Position numbers and translations under genes: made by a program
Origin: an uncultured Rhizobiaceae group bacterium
GTDB taxonomy: Bacteria; Pseudomonadota; Alphaproteobacteria; Rhizobiales; Rhizobiaceae
Assembly (NCBI GenBank): GCA_938009335.1
Contig: CALLHT010000160.1
Coordinates: 1-6,098 of the forward strand
DNA: 6,098 bases
Reading direction: 5' to 3'
Shown here: in pieces, positions 1 through 5,588 of the stretch
How positions within the stretch are numbered: the first letter of the stretch is position 1
How the letters are laid out: the number at the start of each line of letters is the position of its first letter
Notes under the pieces: model-generated
The model's database searches: none
Seen by the model: the letters and a program-made list of their open reading frames with translations, nothing else
What the model was told of the DNA's origin: nothing

Positions 1-438
1 CGCCAATCCCATTTCACTTGCCGCGGCACCAGAATAGGCAGGCGCTTTATCTTTCAGTTCTGCAACAATGCGCTGCGCAACCTTTGGACCAACGCCCGGC
101 GCGCGCGAAACCATCGCCTTGTCTTGCAGAGCAATGGCAGAGGCGAGATCACCCGCAGACAATGTAGACTGAATAGCAAGTGCCACTTTCGCGCCCACGC
201 CCTGCACGCTTTGCAACAGGCGAAACCAATCACGCTCCAGATCATCGGAAAAACCAAACAGCTTAATCTCGGTCTCGCGTACATGGGTTTCAATCGCGAT
301 TGAAACCGCCTCTCCCACCTGCGGCAGGCTGGTTAGCGTCCGCGTGGAACAATGGACCTCATAGCACACACCCCCACAATCAATCAGGATTGTGTCATCG
401 CCAATCGTGTCCAAGATGCCTTTAAGTTTTCCGATCAT
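1..438 (-). CDS. ruvA: RuvA, Holliday junction branch migration complex subunit (partial, C-terminus off the left edge)
   Basis: RuvA binds four-way DNA junctions as a tetramer and loads the RuvB motor, so that the complex drives branch migration in recombination repair in the cytoplasm. The frame is open from ATG 438 to base 1, giving 146 residues of a family that is usually about 200. The start MIGKLKGIL is typical. Residues 1 to about 62 form the OB-fold domain. Two helix-hairpin-helix motifs follow: LLQSVQGVGAKVALAI (about 74-89) and SRAPGVGPKVAQRIVAEL (about 111-128), the DNA-backbone binding pair of domain II. The flexible linker begins near 131; the RuvB-binding domain III lies outside the window. 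The start overlaps the stop of the upstream DUF3445 gene as ATGA (435-438), which indicates translational coupling. ruvB would be expected next, beyond the edge. The identification is secure. Confidence 0.97.
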   Translation of the reverse strand, partial: MIGKLKGILDTIGDDTILIDCGGVCYEVHCSTRTLTSLPQVGEAVSIAIETHVRETEIKLFGFSDDLERDWFRLLQSVQGVGAKVALAIQSTLSAGDLASAIALQDKAMVSRAPGVGPKVAQRIVAELKDKAPAYSGAAASEMGLA

Positions 439-1328
439 GAGCCTTGCGTAACCTTTGTGATGCGGTTGATCAATTCCTCGCGGTGTTCTTCCAGACCTTT
501 ATAGGTTGCCTGATCGACGGTCATTTCGTTGACGGTGCGGACAAATTCTTCACCCAGTTCTATTCTGTCAGCTCTGTTCGAAAGCACTTCAAGCGGGTCA
601 ATATGAATGCGTATCCCGAAAAGAATATCGCCTGACTTCGGCAATTTACGCAAAGTCTGATGCTCAATACGTAAGAAATAATCCGTCTCGCCTTTGTGGC
701 GGTCCGGGAAATGCTCGCCTGCCCTATCCGCGTGATACAATTCAGCATCATTGTAAACCGACCAGTTGAACCGTTCGGCAGGCAGATCAACTTGCAGATT
801 GTCAAATATGCGCTCGATCATCATCGCGTTTCGCGTTCCCTTGGCAAAGCCCGGCACCGGCGCATGAACATCATGCATCACCTTGCCGATCTTTTCCCGC
901 AATATCCATGAAGACGGAAAACACAAAGACGCAGCCACAAGCCGCCAGCCTTCCGGCGTTTTGCGCATTAAAACGAGGTCTTCCTGAACAAGGAGAGCAG
1001 CATGCAAAAGCGGTGGCTTGGAGATATCATCAAGATCGACTGACGGCGCTCCGGCAATAGAAATCACATTCCCGGATTGTGAATACGTTTCAGGAAAATG
1101 CTCGAGCAAATGCGGGATGAGCAACTCCAAAACCTCTTGCTGTGCGGCTTCACTGGAAAAATCGCCCGCCCAAACCTTATGAGGAATTTCATGCATCAAA
1201 CGATGTTTCTCCTTCAAATAGAAGGAGAGTTTATCATCAACCTCAATCCAGTGGATAAGATCAAGCGGGCGCACCCCGATCCCGAACGGGTGAGAAGACC
1301 CATCAAAAGGCGTATGTTTCGGCAACAT
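435..1328 (-). CDS. DUF3445 / heme-dependent oxidative N-demethylase alpha-subunit-like protein
   Basis: The protein matches the DUF3445 family (HODM alpha-subunit-like), whose characterised member is a heme enzyme that oxidatively demethylates dimethylamine to methylamine and formaldehyde. Visible family hallmarks are the N-terminal HTPFDGSSHPFGIGVRPLD, a central LVQEDLVLMRKTPEGWRLVAA followed by CFPSSW and VHAPVPGF, and the C-terminal RIEHQTLRKLP with FGIRIHIDPL. No signal peptide or membrane segment is seen, so it is probably cytoplasmic. I choose ATG 1328 (297 aa) over the TTG one codon upstream: it shares one base with the ruvC stop (TGATG) and fits translational coupling; no good Shine-Dalgarno is present. 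The 3' end overlaps ruvA as ATGA, so the gene is embedded in the ruv operon. The partner subunits of the characterised enzyme are not encoded here, so substrate and activity are unknown; family assignment is firm, enzymatic role is inference. Confidence 0.9.
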   Translation of the reverse strand: MLPKHTPFDGSSHPFGIGVRPLDLIHWIEVDDKLSFYLKEKHRLMHEIPHKVWAGDFSSEAAQQEVLELLIPHLLEHFPETYSQSGNVISIAGAPSVDLDDISKPPLLHAALLVQEDLVLMRKTPEGWRLVAASLCFPSSWILREKIGKVMHDVHAPVPGFAKGTRNAMMIERIFDNLQVDLPAERFNWSVYNDAELYHADRAGEHFPDRHKGETDYFLRIEHQTLRKLPKSGDILFGIRIHIDPLEVLSNRADRIELGEEFVRTVNEMTVDQATYKGLEEHREELINRITKVTQGS

Positions 1329-1837
1329 CAAAAGGAAGAAGCCACTTTAAGATCAGACACACCCCGACTATGCGCGTGGCAAATCGCAATCGCAAGTGCG
1401 TCTGCGGCATCATCGGAATCAAAACTGGCTTTAGGAAGCAGCATGTTGACCATGAGTTTGATTTGAGCCTTGTCACCATGCCCCACACCAATCACCGTCT
1501 TCTTCACTTGATTGGGCGCATATTCAGCAACCGGCAATCCTGCACGTGCCGGCACAACCATCGCAATGCCTCGAGCCTGCCCAAGCTTCAAAGTTGCTTT
1601 CGCGTCTTTGTTTACGAAGGTCTGCTCAACGGCTGCTTCATGCGGCATGTGGGCATGCAATACATCCGATAAACCATCATGCAGCTCACAAAGCCGAGAC
1701 GCCAGTTGCGCTTTGGCATTGGTTCGCACGGTTCCCGCCGCAACAAAACTCAGCGAACTTCCCAAACTATCCACTATGCCCCAACCCATTCGCTGCAGGC
1801 CCGGATCAATTCCGATAATTCGAATCGCGTTTTGCAT
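1328..1837 (-). CDS. ruvC: RuvC, crossover junction endodeoxyribonuclease
   Basis: RuvC is a dimeric, magnesium-dependent resolvase that nicks Holliday junctions symmetrically after RuvAB branch migration. The 169-residue length matches the family (about 170). The four acidic catalytic residues are visible: D11 in IIGIDPG, E71 in AAVEQTFVNKDAKA, and D143 and D146 in DSDDAADALAIAICHAH. The conserved LKLGQARG stretch (83-90) and YAPNQVKKTVIGVG (106-119) are also present, so the enzyme looks fully functional. The start ATG 1837 is preceded by GGTGA at a suitable distance and gives the normal N-terminus. It is the first gene of the ruvC-DUF3445-ruvA unit; its stop overlaps the next start. A promoter must lie in the 136-nt divergent gap, but I see no convincing minus-strand -35/-10 pair there. 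In many relatives ruvC directly follows yebC; here about 2.8 kb separates them. Confidence 0.97.
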   Translation of the reverse strand: MQNAIRIIGIDPGLQRMGWGIVDSLGSSLSFVAAGTVRTNAKAQLASRLCELHDGLSDVLHAHMPHEAAVEQTFVNKDAKATLKLGQARGIAMVVPARAGLPVAEYAPNQVKKTVIGVGHGDKAQIKLMVNMLLPKASFDSDDAADALAIAICHAHSRGVSDLKVASSF

Positions 1838-1895
1838 TCTTTCACCATAAATCTAACCATCAGACCTTGCACGCAAAAAGTGAACAAAACAGAAA

Positions 1896-1918
1896 CAAAT
1901 CACAGATGTGTTGATTTG
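1896..1918. promoter_or_regulatory. Perfect 7-bp inverted repeat in the divergent ruvC/araC-type intergenic region
   Basis: CAAATCA (1896-1902) and TGATTTG (1912-1918) are exact inverted copies separated by nine bases, with a smaller CACA-GA-TGTG dyad inside (1901-1910). The repeat overlaps the predicted -35 box of the regulator gene at 1974, which is where a repressor or autoregulatory site would sit. The binding protein is unknown. The shape is a dyad, unlike the direct repeats found downstream of the regulator, so a second transcription factor is as likely as autoregulation. Confidence 0.45.
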
Positions 1919-1943
1919 ACGAAGGGTGAACAATATTTATCAT
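1916..1943 (+). promoter_or_regulatory. Candidate sigma-70 promoter for the membrane AraC-family regulator
   Basis: TTGACG at 1916-1921 (5 of 6 to consensus) is followed, after 16 bases, by TATCAT at 1938-1943 (5 of 6). Transcription would start near 1950, giving a leader of about 25 nt before ATG 1974. It is among the best -35/-10 pairs seen in the window. This is a pattern match only. Confidence 0.5.
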
Positions 1944-1973
1944 ACAGGTAATCCGAGCAACGGGTAAAACATA

Positions 1974-2999
1974 ATGGAACTCATAGACGTCATTTTGCGA
2001 TCAGCAAGTGTGGGTGTCGGCTTGCTATTGATCATCCACTTCTTGTCGTTGCGCCCATTTTCCAGGAAAACCTTATCAGCTGTTCTGCTCGTTTTTGCCG
2101 CAAGTTTGATGGTAGTCGTCTCATCAATGATATTCAAAGAATTTGCAGCAATTTCGGCTGCTCTCCAGATCATATCGGACTTGGTCTTCGCATTCAGCGC
2201 ACCTTTAATTGCATGGGGTCTTCTTGAATTATTTGATGACGATTTTCGTGTCCAACCATGGCAACTTGCTTTTGTTGCGCTTTCAATTCCAGCTCACTTC
2301 ATGAGCGGCATCGACCCAATATTTGTCACAATATGTCATGCCACCAGCATCATGATTTACAGCTATCTTTTCTTCGTCGCAGTTGAAACCGGTAGACATG
2401 ACCTTGTGCAGGCGAGATGCCAATTCCGGTTTTGGTTCATGAGCGCTGCCGGCATCGCTGGCATTTTCTTTACCGGCATGCATGCTTACTTCGGCGATGC
2501 TGGACTTACAGAAAACTATTTCATTCTGCAAGCTTCTATCTTGCTCTCCTTGTGTATCCTGTTTGCTTACTGGGCATTGAAAGTACGGGAAATCGTCTGG
2601 GCATTGCCAAATCAAAAACCCTCCAAAGATATAGACCAACTGTCGCCAGCAGAACTGAGCCTGCTACAGAAACTCGAAACCTCAATGGTGGAGGACGTTT
2701 GGCGACAGGAAGGGCTTACCATCAAAACGCTCGCAGAAATTCTGGAAGCGCCCGAACATAGACTTCGTCGCGTTATCAACGTTGGCTTGGGATATCGTAA
2801 CTTTGCGCATTTTGTAAATGAGCATCGCATTGAGGCTGCTTGCGAAGTTCTTTCAGACCCTGTTCGCGCAGATGTTCCAATCATCACGATTGCATTTGAA
2901 GTGGGATACGCATCACTGGGCCCCTTTAATCGCGCATTTCGGGATTTGGTTGGCGAAAGTCCAACGCAGTATCGCAAACGTTCGGTTTCCGCGCTGTAG
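1974..2999 (+). CDS. AraC-family transcriptional regulator with an N-terminal multi-pass membrane domain
   Basis: The protein has 341 residues. The first ~205 are very hydrophobic, with about six to seven membrane helices near 8-27, 33-53, 57-85, 97-115, 118-137, 152-173 and 181-202. After a short polar linker (207-225) comes an AraC-type DNA-binding domain: a first helix-turn-helix around LTIKTLAEILEAPEHRLRRVIN (248-269), the connecting helix region around NFAHFVNEHRIEAACEVL (276-293), and a second helix-turn-helix VPIITIAFEVGYASLGPFNRAF (301-322) followed by the family signature GESPTQYRKR. It should therefore be a membrane-anchored regulator in which signal sensing happens in or at the inner membrane; the ligand cannot be told. 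The ATG is preceded by only a weak Shine-Dalgarno-like stretch. It is divergent from ruvC and stands directly upstream of phased repeats and a small secreted protein gene, its most likely target. Family is certain; target and signal are inference. Confidence 0.92.
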   Translation: MELIDVILRSASVGVGLLLIIHFLSLRPFSRKTLSAVLLVFAASLMVVVSSMIFKEFAAISAALQIISDLVFAFSAPLIAWGLLELFDDDFRVQPWQLAFVALSIPAHFMSGIDPIFVTICHATSIMIYSYLFFVAVETGRHDLVQARCQFRFWFMSAAGIAGIFFTGMHAYFGDAGLTENYFILQASILLSLCILFAYWALKVREIVWALPNQKPSKDIDQLSPAELSLLQKLETSMVEDVWRQEGLTIKTLAEILEAPEHRLRRVINVGLGYRNFAHFVNEHRIEAACEVLSDPVRADVPIITIAFEVGYASLGPFNRAFRDLVGESPTQYRKRSVSAL

Positions 3000-3025
3000 C
3001 GCCATGGCAATTGAGGGCCGAAAAC

Positions 3026-3089
3026 CTCGTCGATTTTGAAAAAAACCAGCCGATTTTGAAAAAGACACATCGTTTTCGAATTCGACGAG
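3026..3089. repeat. Three 20-nt-phased direct repeats framed by an inverted repeat; likely operator
   Basis: CGATTTTGAA occurs at 3031-3040 and 3051-3060, and the variant CGTTTTCGAA at 3071-3080. The starts are exactly 20 nt apart, about two helical turns, so all three face the same side of the DNA. Extended to 16 nt, copies one and two agree at 15 positions and the third agrees with copy two at 11. The cluster is framed by CTCGTCGA (3026-3033) and TCGACGAG (3082-3089), exact inverted copies, and includes the palindrome TCGAATTCGA (3076-3085). AraC-type regulators typically bind direct half-sites about two turns apart, and such a gene ends just upstream (2999). I infer an operator for the small secreted protein gene that starts at 3147. 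Confidence 0.6.
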
Positions 3090-3113
3090 AAGTAAGGAGC
3101 CGCAATCCATAAG
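3081..3113 (+). promoter_or_regulatory. Weak candidate promoter of the small secreted protein gene
   Basis: The only -10-like hexamer between the repeats and the gene is CATAAG at 3108-3113 (4 of 6). No good -35 lies at the normal distance: TCGACG at 3082-3087 is 20 bases away, and ACGAGA at 3085-3090 matches only 3 of 6. A poor -35 touching the last direct repeat is what an activator-dependent promoter would look like. Tentative. Confidence 0.25.
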
Positions 3114-3146
3114 TTTGGTTTTGTCACGAACAGAAAGGACAAAATC

Positions 3147-3374
3147 ATGTTTAAGAAAAAGATCGCCATGGCAGCTATTGTTTCGACAGGCCTTCTCGCA
3201 TCAGCGCCAGCTTTCGCATTCAACAATAGCGGCGGAGATTTTATGTTCGGTTTTCCGTCAATTGAAACTTCGCAAAAATCAAATGCGACGCAAAGCAAGA
3301 ACGAGCGAATTGTCTTACCACTAAAAACAGTTGATCCGAAGAAGTTCATCAAGAAACGCTCAAAAGCGAAATAA
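3147..3374 (+). CDS. Small secreted basic protein of unknown function
   Basis: I do not recognise this 75-residue protein. It begins with a classic Sec signal peptide: MFKKK, a hydrophobic core IAMAAIVSTGLLAS, and the cleavage motif APAFA before F25. The mature part would be about 51 residues, without cysteine, starting with a Gly/Phe-rich FNNSGGDFMFGFPS segment and ending in a lysine/arginine-rich tail (KKFIKKRSKAK). It is probably periplasmic, exported, or held on an anionic surface. ATG 3147 has AAAGGA (3134-3139) at a 7-nt spacing. The gene closes with three in-frame stops in a row (TAA TAG TAA, 3372-3380) and is followed by a strong terminator, so it is a separate one-gene unit. The phased repeats upstream and the neighbouring AraC-type gene suggest tight regulation. 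The signal peptide and ribosome site support a real gene; function is unknown. Confidence 0.8.
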   Translation: MFKKKIAMAAIVSTGLLASAPAFAFNNSGGDFMFGFPSIETSQKSNATQSKNERIVLPLKTVDPKKFIKKRSKAK

Positions 3375-3392
3375 TAGTAAACTCTATCAAAC

Positions 3393-3425
3393 TGGTTGGG
3401 CTGGTTGACGGCCCGACCACTTTTT
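3393..3425 (+). terminator. Rho-independent terminator after the small secreted protein gene
   Basis: TGGTTGGGC (3393-3401) pairs with GCCCGACCA (3411-3419) in a 9-bp stem with one G-T wobble and a 9-nt loop, followed after one base by TTTTT (3421-3425). It ends the transcript of the gene at 3147 and implies that the downstream permease gene has its own promoter. It also lies across the furthest-upstream possible TTG start of that permease frame (3396), which argues against that start. Confidence 0.8.
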
Positions 3426-3473
3426 CTGCTGACACATTCAGCATCACATGATACGCACGGGTTTCGAACGTCC

Positions 3474-3477
3474 GAGG
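3474..3477 (+). promoter_or_regulatory. Ribosome binding site deciding the permease start
   Basis: GAGG sits five bases before TTG 3483. No comparable site precedes the in-frame TTG at 3396, and that codon lies in the terminator stem. The downstream ATG at 3531 would place translation initiation right at the first membrane helix without a clear site. This favours TTG 3483. Confidence 0.5.
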
Positions 3478-3482
3478 CCCGA

Positions 3483-4256
3483 TTGACGCACTTCCTGGAA
3501 ATTTCAAGTACCCTGCTTGGCGAAACCGCTATGCTCATCGTGATCGCTGTTGTGTTCATCACCGGCGTCATTCGCGGCTTTGCCGGTTTCGGGTCTGGCA
3601 TGATCATTGGTCCCACCACCGCCGCATTCTTTGGTCCGCAAATGGCATTGGCCATGATCTCCATTATTGACGCATTACCCACTTTACCACTCGCCTGGAG
3701 CGCGAGGAAAAATGTGAACTGGAGAGAATTACTGCCAGTCGTTGTGGGCTATGCTGCCCTTGTTCCAGCGGGAATTTGGCTTTTGAAAAGCGGCGATCCG
3801 ATCGCCCTTCGCTGGTTCATTTCGATCAGTATTCTGGTTGCAGTGGCCATCTTGTGGTCAGGTTGGAAGTATCACGGACCACGCAACAAACCGATCTCGT
3901 TTTCCTTTGGAGCATTGGGCGGGTTCATGGGCGCGGCGGCTGCTCTACCCGGTCCGTCGGTTTTGATCTACTGGCTGGCAAGTACTGCTAAGGCAATTGA
4001 AGTGCGCGCCAATATGATCTGGTATCTATTTCTCACTGACATACTGATTATCATCGGCTATCTGTTCAGTGATATTTATTCCTGGGAGGCATTCTACCGC
4101 GCCATCCTTTGTATTCCGGGATACCTGATCGGCATCTGGATTGGTTCTCAGTTCTTTTCCGCAGCAAGCGAAACGGTCTATAGAACCATTGCTTTTATCA
4201 TGATACTAATCGCTGCAATTGTCAGCATTCCACTGTTGGATGGGTTACTCCGCTAG
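3483..4256 (+). CDS. TauE/SafE-family inner membrane permease (sulfite exporter-like)
   Basis: This is a 257-residue hydrophobic protein of the TauE/SafE family, members of which are proposed to export sulfite, sulfoacetate or other small organic anions, or act in uptake of sulfur compounds. The first helix carries the family pattern ITGVIRGFAGFGSGMIIGP (about 26-44), and the second half has the related GALGGFMGAAAALPGPSVLIYWLA (about 143-166), reflecting the internal duplication of the family. Around seven to eight membrane helices can be counted to residue 252. Start: TTG 3483 with GAGG upstream gives the family's normal length; ATG 3531 (241 aa) is the alternative; the longer frame from 3396 is excluded by the terminator. 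A CTGACA at 3429-3434 might be a -35 box, but no good -10 follows. The stop is 2 nt from the stop of the convergent META gene. The actual substrate is unknown. Confidence 0.88.
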   Translation: MTHFLEISSTLLGETAMLIVIAVVFITGVIRGFAGFGSGMIIGPTTAAFFGPQMALAMISIIDALPTLPLAWSARKNVNWRELLPVVVGYAALVPAGIWLLKSGDPIALRWFISISILVAVAILWSGWKYHGPRNKPISFSFGALGGFMGAAAALPGPSVLIYWLASTAKAIEVRANMIWYLFLTDILIIIGYLFSDIYSWEAFYRAILCIPGYLIGIWIGSQFFSAASETVYRTIAFIMILIAAIVSIPLLDGLLR

Positions 4257-4258
4257 GC

Positions 4259-4651
4259 TCAGTCCCAGTCACGCTGCTTCAAGCGGGCTAATTCCTGACC
4301 GTCGCTCGACATCAAAACCAGCTCTTTCTTTTCCTGATTGAGCTCAAAACTGGCCACCTTTGAAAGCGCATTAAAAAACGCGATTTCCTGTTCCATAACC
4401 TCTCCAACACAACCGCGTTTCGTTGATGCCAAAGGGCTAAATTTCAAAGAATTCCCGGAAACTTCGTAACTCCCCGAGAAACCATTGCAACCGCCGCTGC
4501 CCGAAGCCACACCATCCTGCTTGAACTGAATGAATGTGTTTGGCGCATTTGCAGGCCCCCATTCGCTGCCAGCAAGGCCACCGGAAGATGTTGCACATGC
4601 ACTCATGATCGAAGCTCCAAGAAGAAGTGAAATGAGGCCAAGCCTGATCAT
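4259..4651 (-). CDS. META-domain (HslJ-like) putative lipoprotein
   Basis: The 130-residue product has a lipoprotein signal: MIRLG, the hydrophobic stretch LISLLLGASIM, and a lipobox MSAC with C19 as the predicted lipidated cysteine (M at -3 is slightly unusual). The mature 112 residues match the META domain: GSEWGP near 28-33, IQFKQDGVASGSGGCNGFSGSYE (about 41-63), then LKFSPLASTKRGC (69-81). C55 and C81 are the cysteine pair that may form a disulfide in this fold. No Asp/Glu directly follows C19, so outer-membrane anchoring is expected under the enterobacterial rule. META proteins such as HslJ are linked to stress or antibiotic tolerance, but their molecular role is not settled. The ATG overlaps the yebC stop as ATGA (4648-4651), so the gene is translationally coupled to yebC. 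It ends 2 nt from the convergent permease gene, with no terminator visible between. Confidence 0.88.
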   Translation of the reverse strand: MIRLGLISLLLGASIMSACATSSGGLAGSEWGPANAPNTFIQFKQDGVASGSGGCNGFSGSYEVSGNSLKFSPLASTKRGCVGEVMEQEIAFFNALSKVASFELNQEKKELVLMSSDGQELARLKQRDWD

Positions 4652-5400
4652 GCCGAAAGCTTCGCCATCACTTCGTCGTCTATCTCGAAATTCGAGTAGA
4701 CATTCTGCACGTCATCATCTTCATCCAATGCGTCCATAAGCTTTAAAAGCGTGCCAGCTTTCTCTTCATCAACCGGCGTGTTATTCTGCGGTTTCCAGAT
4801 CGACTTTACACTCTCTGCTTCGCCGAGAGCTTCTTCAAGATTCTTGGTGACTTCACCAAACGAGTCAAACTCGCAAAAAATCACATGACCATCTTCGTCC
4901 GATTGCACATCATCAGCACCGGCCATGATTGCAGCTTCCATCACCGCGTCTTCATCGCCTGCTTCAGGCTTATAGGTAATCTCGCCCATTTTATCGAACA
5001 TGAAAGAAACCGAACCTGTTTCCGCCATTTGCCCACCATTCTTGGTAAAGCATGCACGGATGTTAGAGGCTGACCGATTGCGGTTATCGGTCAAGGCTTC
5101 AACGATCACAGCAACACCACCCGGGCCATAGCCTTCATAGCGGATCTCTTCATAGTCTTCGCCACCGGCACCTGAACCCTTGGTAACCGCACGCTGGATA
5201 TTGTCCTTCGGCATAGATTGGCCTTTGGCGTTTTGGATCGCCAAACGCAGGCGCGGGTTCATGTCCGGGTCGGTAACACCACCGCCCATTTTCACCGCAA
5301 CGGTGATTTCTTTCGACAGTCGGGAAAACATCTTTGAGCGGATCGCATCCTGACGACCCTTACGGTGCATGATGTTTTTAAATTTTGAATGGCCTGCCAC
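4648..5400 (-). CDS. yebC: YebC/PmpR (TACO1) family regulatory/translation factor
   Basis: The product begins MAGHSKFKNIMHRKGRQDAIRSK, the near-invariant N-terminus of YebC proteins, and has 250 residues, the usual length. Further hallmarks are MPKDNIQRAV (about 63-72), YEGYGPGGVAVIVEALTDNRNRS (about 88-110) and an acidic C-terminal domain ending in FEIDDEVMAKLSA. Family members were described as DNA-binding regulators (PmpR) and, through the mitochondrial homologue TACO1, as factors helping ribosomes translate difficult proline-containing stretches; the role in this organism is not shown. I start it at GTG 5400 rather than ATG 5451: GTG gives the canonical N-terminus, has AAGGAAG six bases upstream, and lies about 28 nt downstream of the predicted transcription start, whereas ATG 5451 falls inside the promoter spacer. 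It is first in a two-gene unit with the META lipoprotein. Confidence 0.96.
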   Translation of the reverse strand: MAGHSKFKNIMHRKGRQDAIRSKMFSRLSKEITVAVKMGGGVTDPDMNPRLRLAIQNAKGQSMPKDNIQRAVTKGSGAGGEDYEEIRYEGYGPGGVAVIVEALTDNRNRSASNIRACFTKNGGQMAETGSVSFMFDKMGEITYKPEAGDEDAVMEAAIMAGADDVQSDEDGHVIFCEFDSFGEVTKNLEEALGEAESVKSIWKPQNNTPVDEEKAGTLLKLMDALDEDDDVQNVYSNFEIDDEVMAKLSA

Positions 5401-5406
5401 GGCACT

Positions 5407-5413
5407 CTTCCTT
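5407..5413 (-). promoter_or_regulatory. Ribosome binding site of yebC, deciding the GTG start
   Basis: On the minus strand AAGGAAG is six bases before GTG 5400. This, with the conserved AGHSKFK that follows, fixes the start and shortens the frame by 17 codons against the upstream ATG. Confidence 0.75.
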
Positions 5414-5434
5414 ACGTTAAAACTCGTTTCTCCG

Positions 5435-5463
5435 CTTATAGGAAAGTGCACCTTTTGCGTCTA
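5435..5463 (-). promoter_or_regulatory. Candidate sigma-70 promoter of yebC
   Basis: Read on the minus strand, TAGACG (5463-5458, 4 of 6 to consensus), a 17-base spacer and TATAAG (5440-5435, 5 of 6) form a normally spaced promoter. Transcription would begin near 5428. It would drive yebC and the coupled META lipoprotein gene. Confidence 0.55.
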
Positions 5464-5539
5464 GGGGTGAATCCAAATGCTTTTGGCCGATTATGGGTCA
5501 ACCCGCCAGCACCTGCGCCCGCGACAACGCGGGTAAGGC

Positions 5540-5588
5540 AAGGTATGCCCAAGAAACCGACACGCTGACACATCAAGGCACGCCCAAG
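5540..5588. repeat. Short imperfect direct repeat near the relic's 3' end
   Basis: AAGGTATGCCCAAG (5540-5553) and AAGGCACGCCCAAG (5575-5588) agree at 12 of 14 positions, 35 nt apart. The second copy covers the last codons and stop of the gene relic. This could be a small local duplication or chance. Confidence 0.3.

Noticed and set aside
1098..1466. Plus-strand open frame of 122 codons
   Set aside because: It is antisense to the DUF3445 and ruvC genes, crosses their junction and has no family features.
2988..3010. GCGCTGTAGCGC and GCCATGGC palindromes at the end of the regulator gene, as a terminator
   Set aside because: The first has a two-base loop and neither is followed by a T run; no convincing intrinsic terminator is seen here.
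2612..3682. Long minus-strand open frame of 356 codons
   Set aside because: It runs antisense through the AraC-type domain, the small secreted gene and the permease N-terminus, all with strong support, and its translation shows no recognisable domain or ribosome site.
5473..5486. CCAAA-TGCT-TTTGG hairpin upstream of yebC as a terminator of the relic
   Set aside because: The stem is five base pairs, A/T-rich, and no T tract follows on the minus strand.
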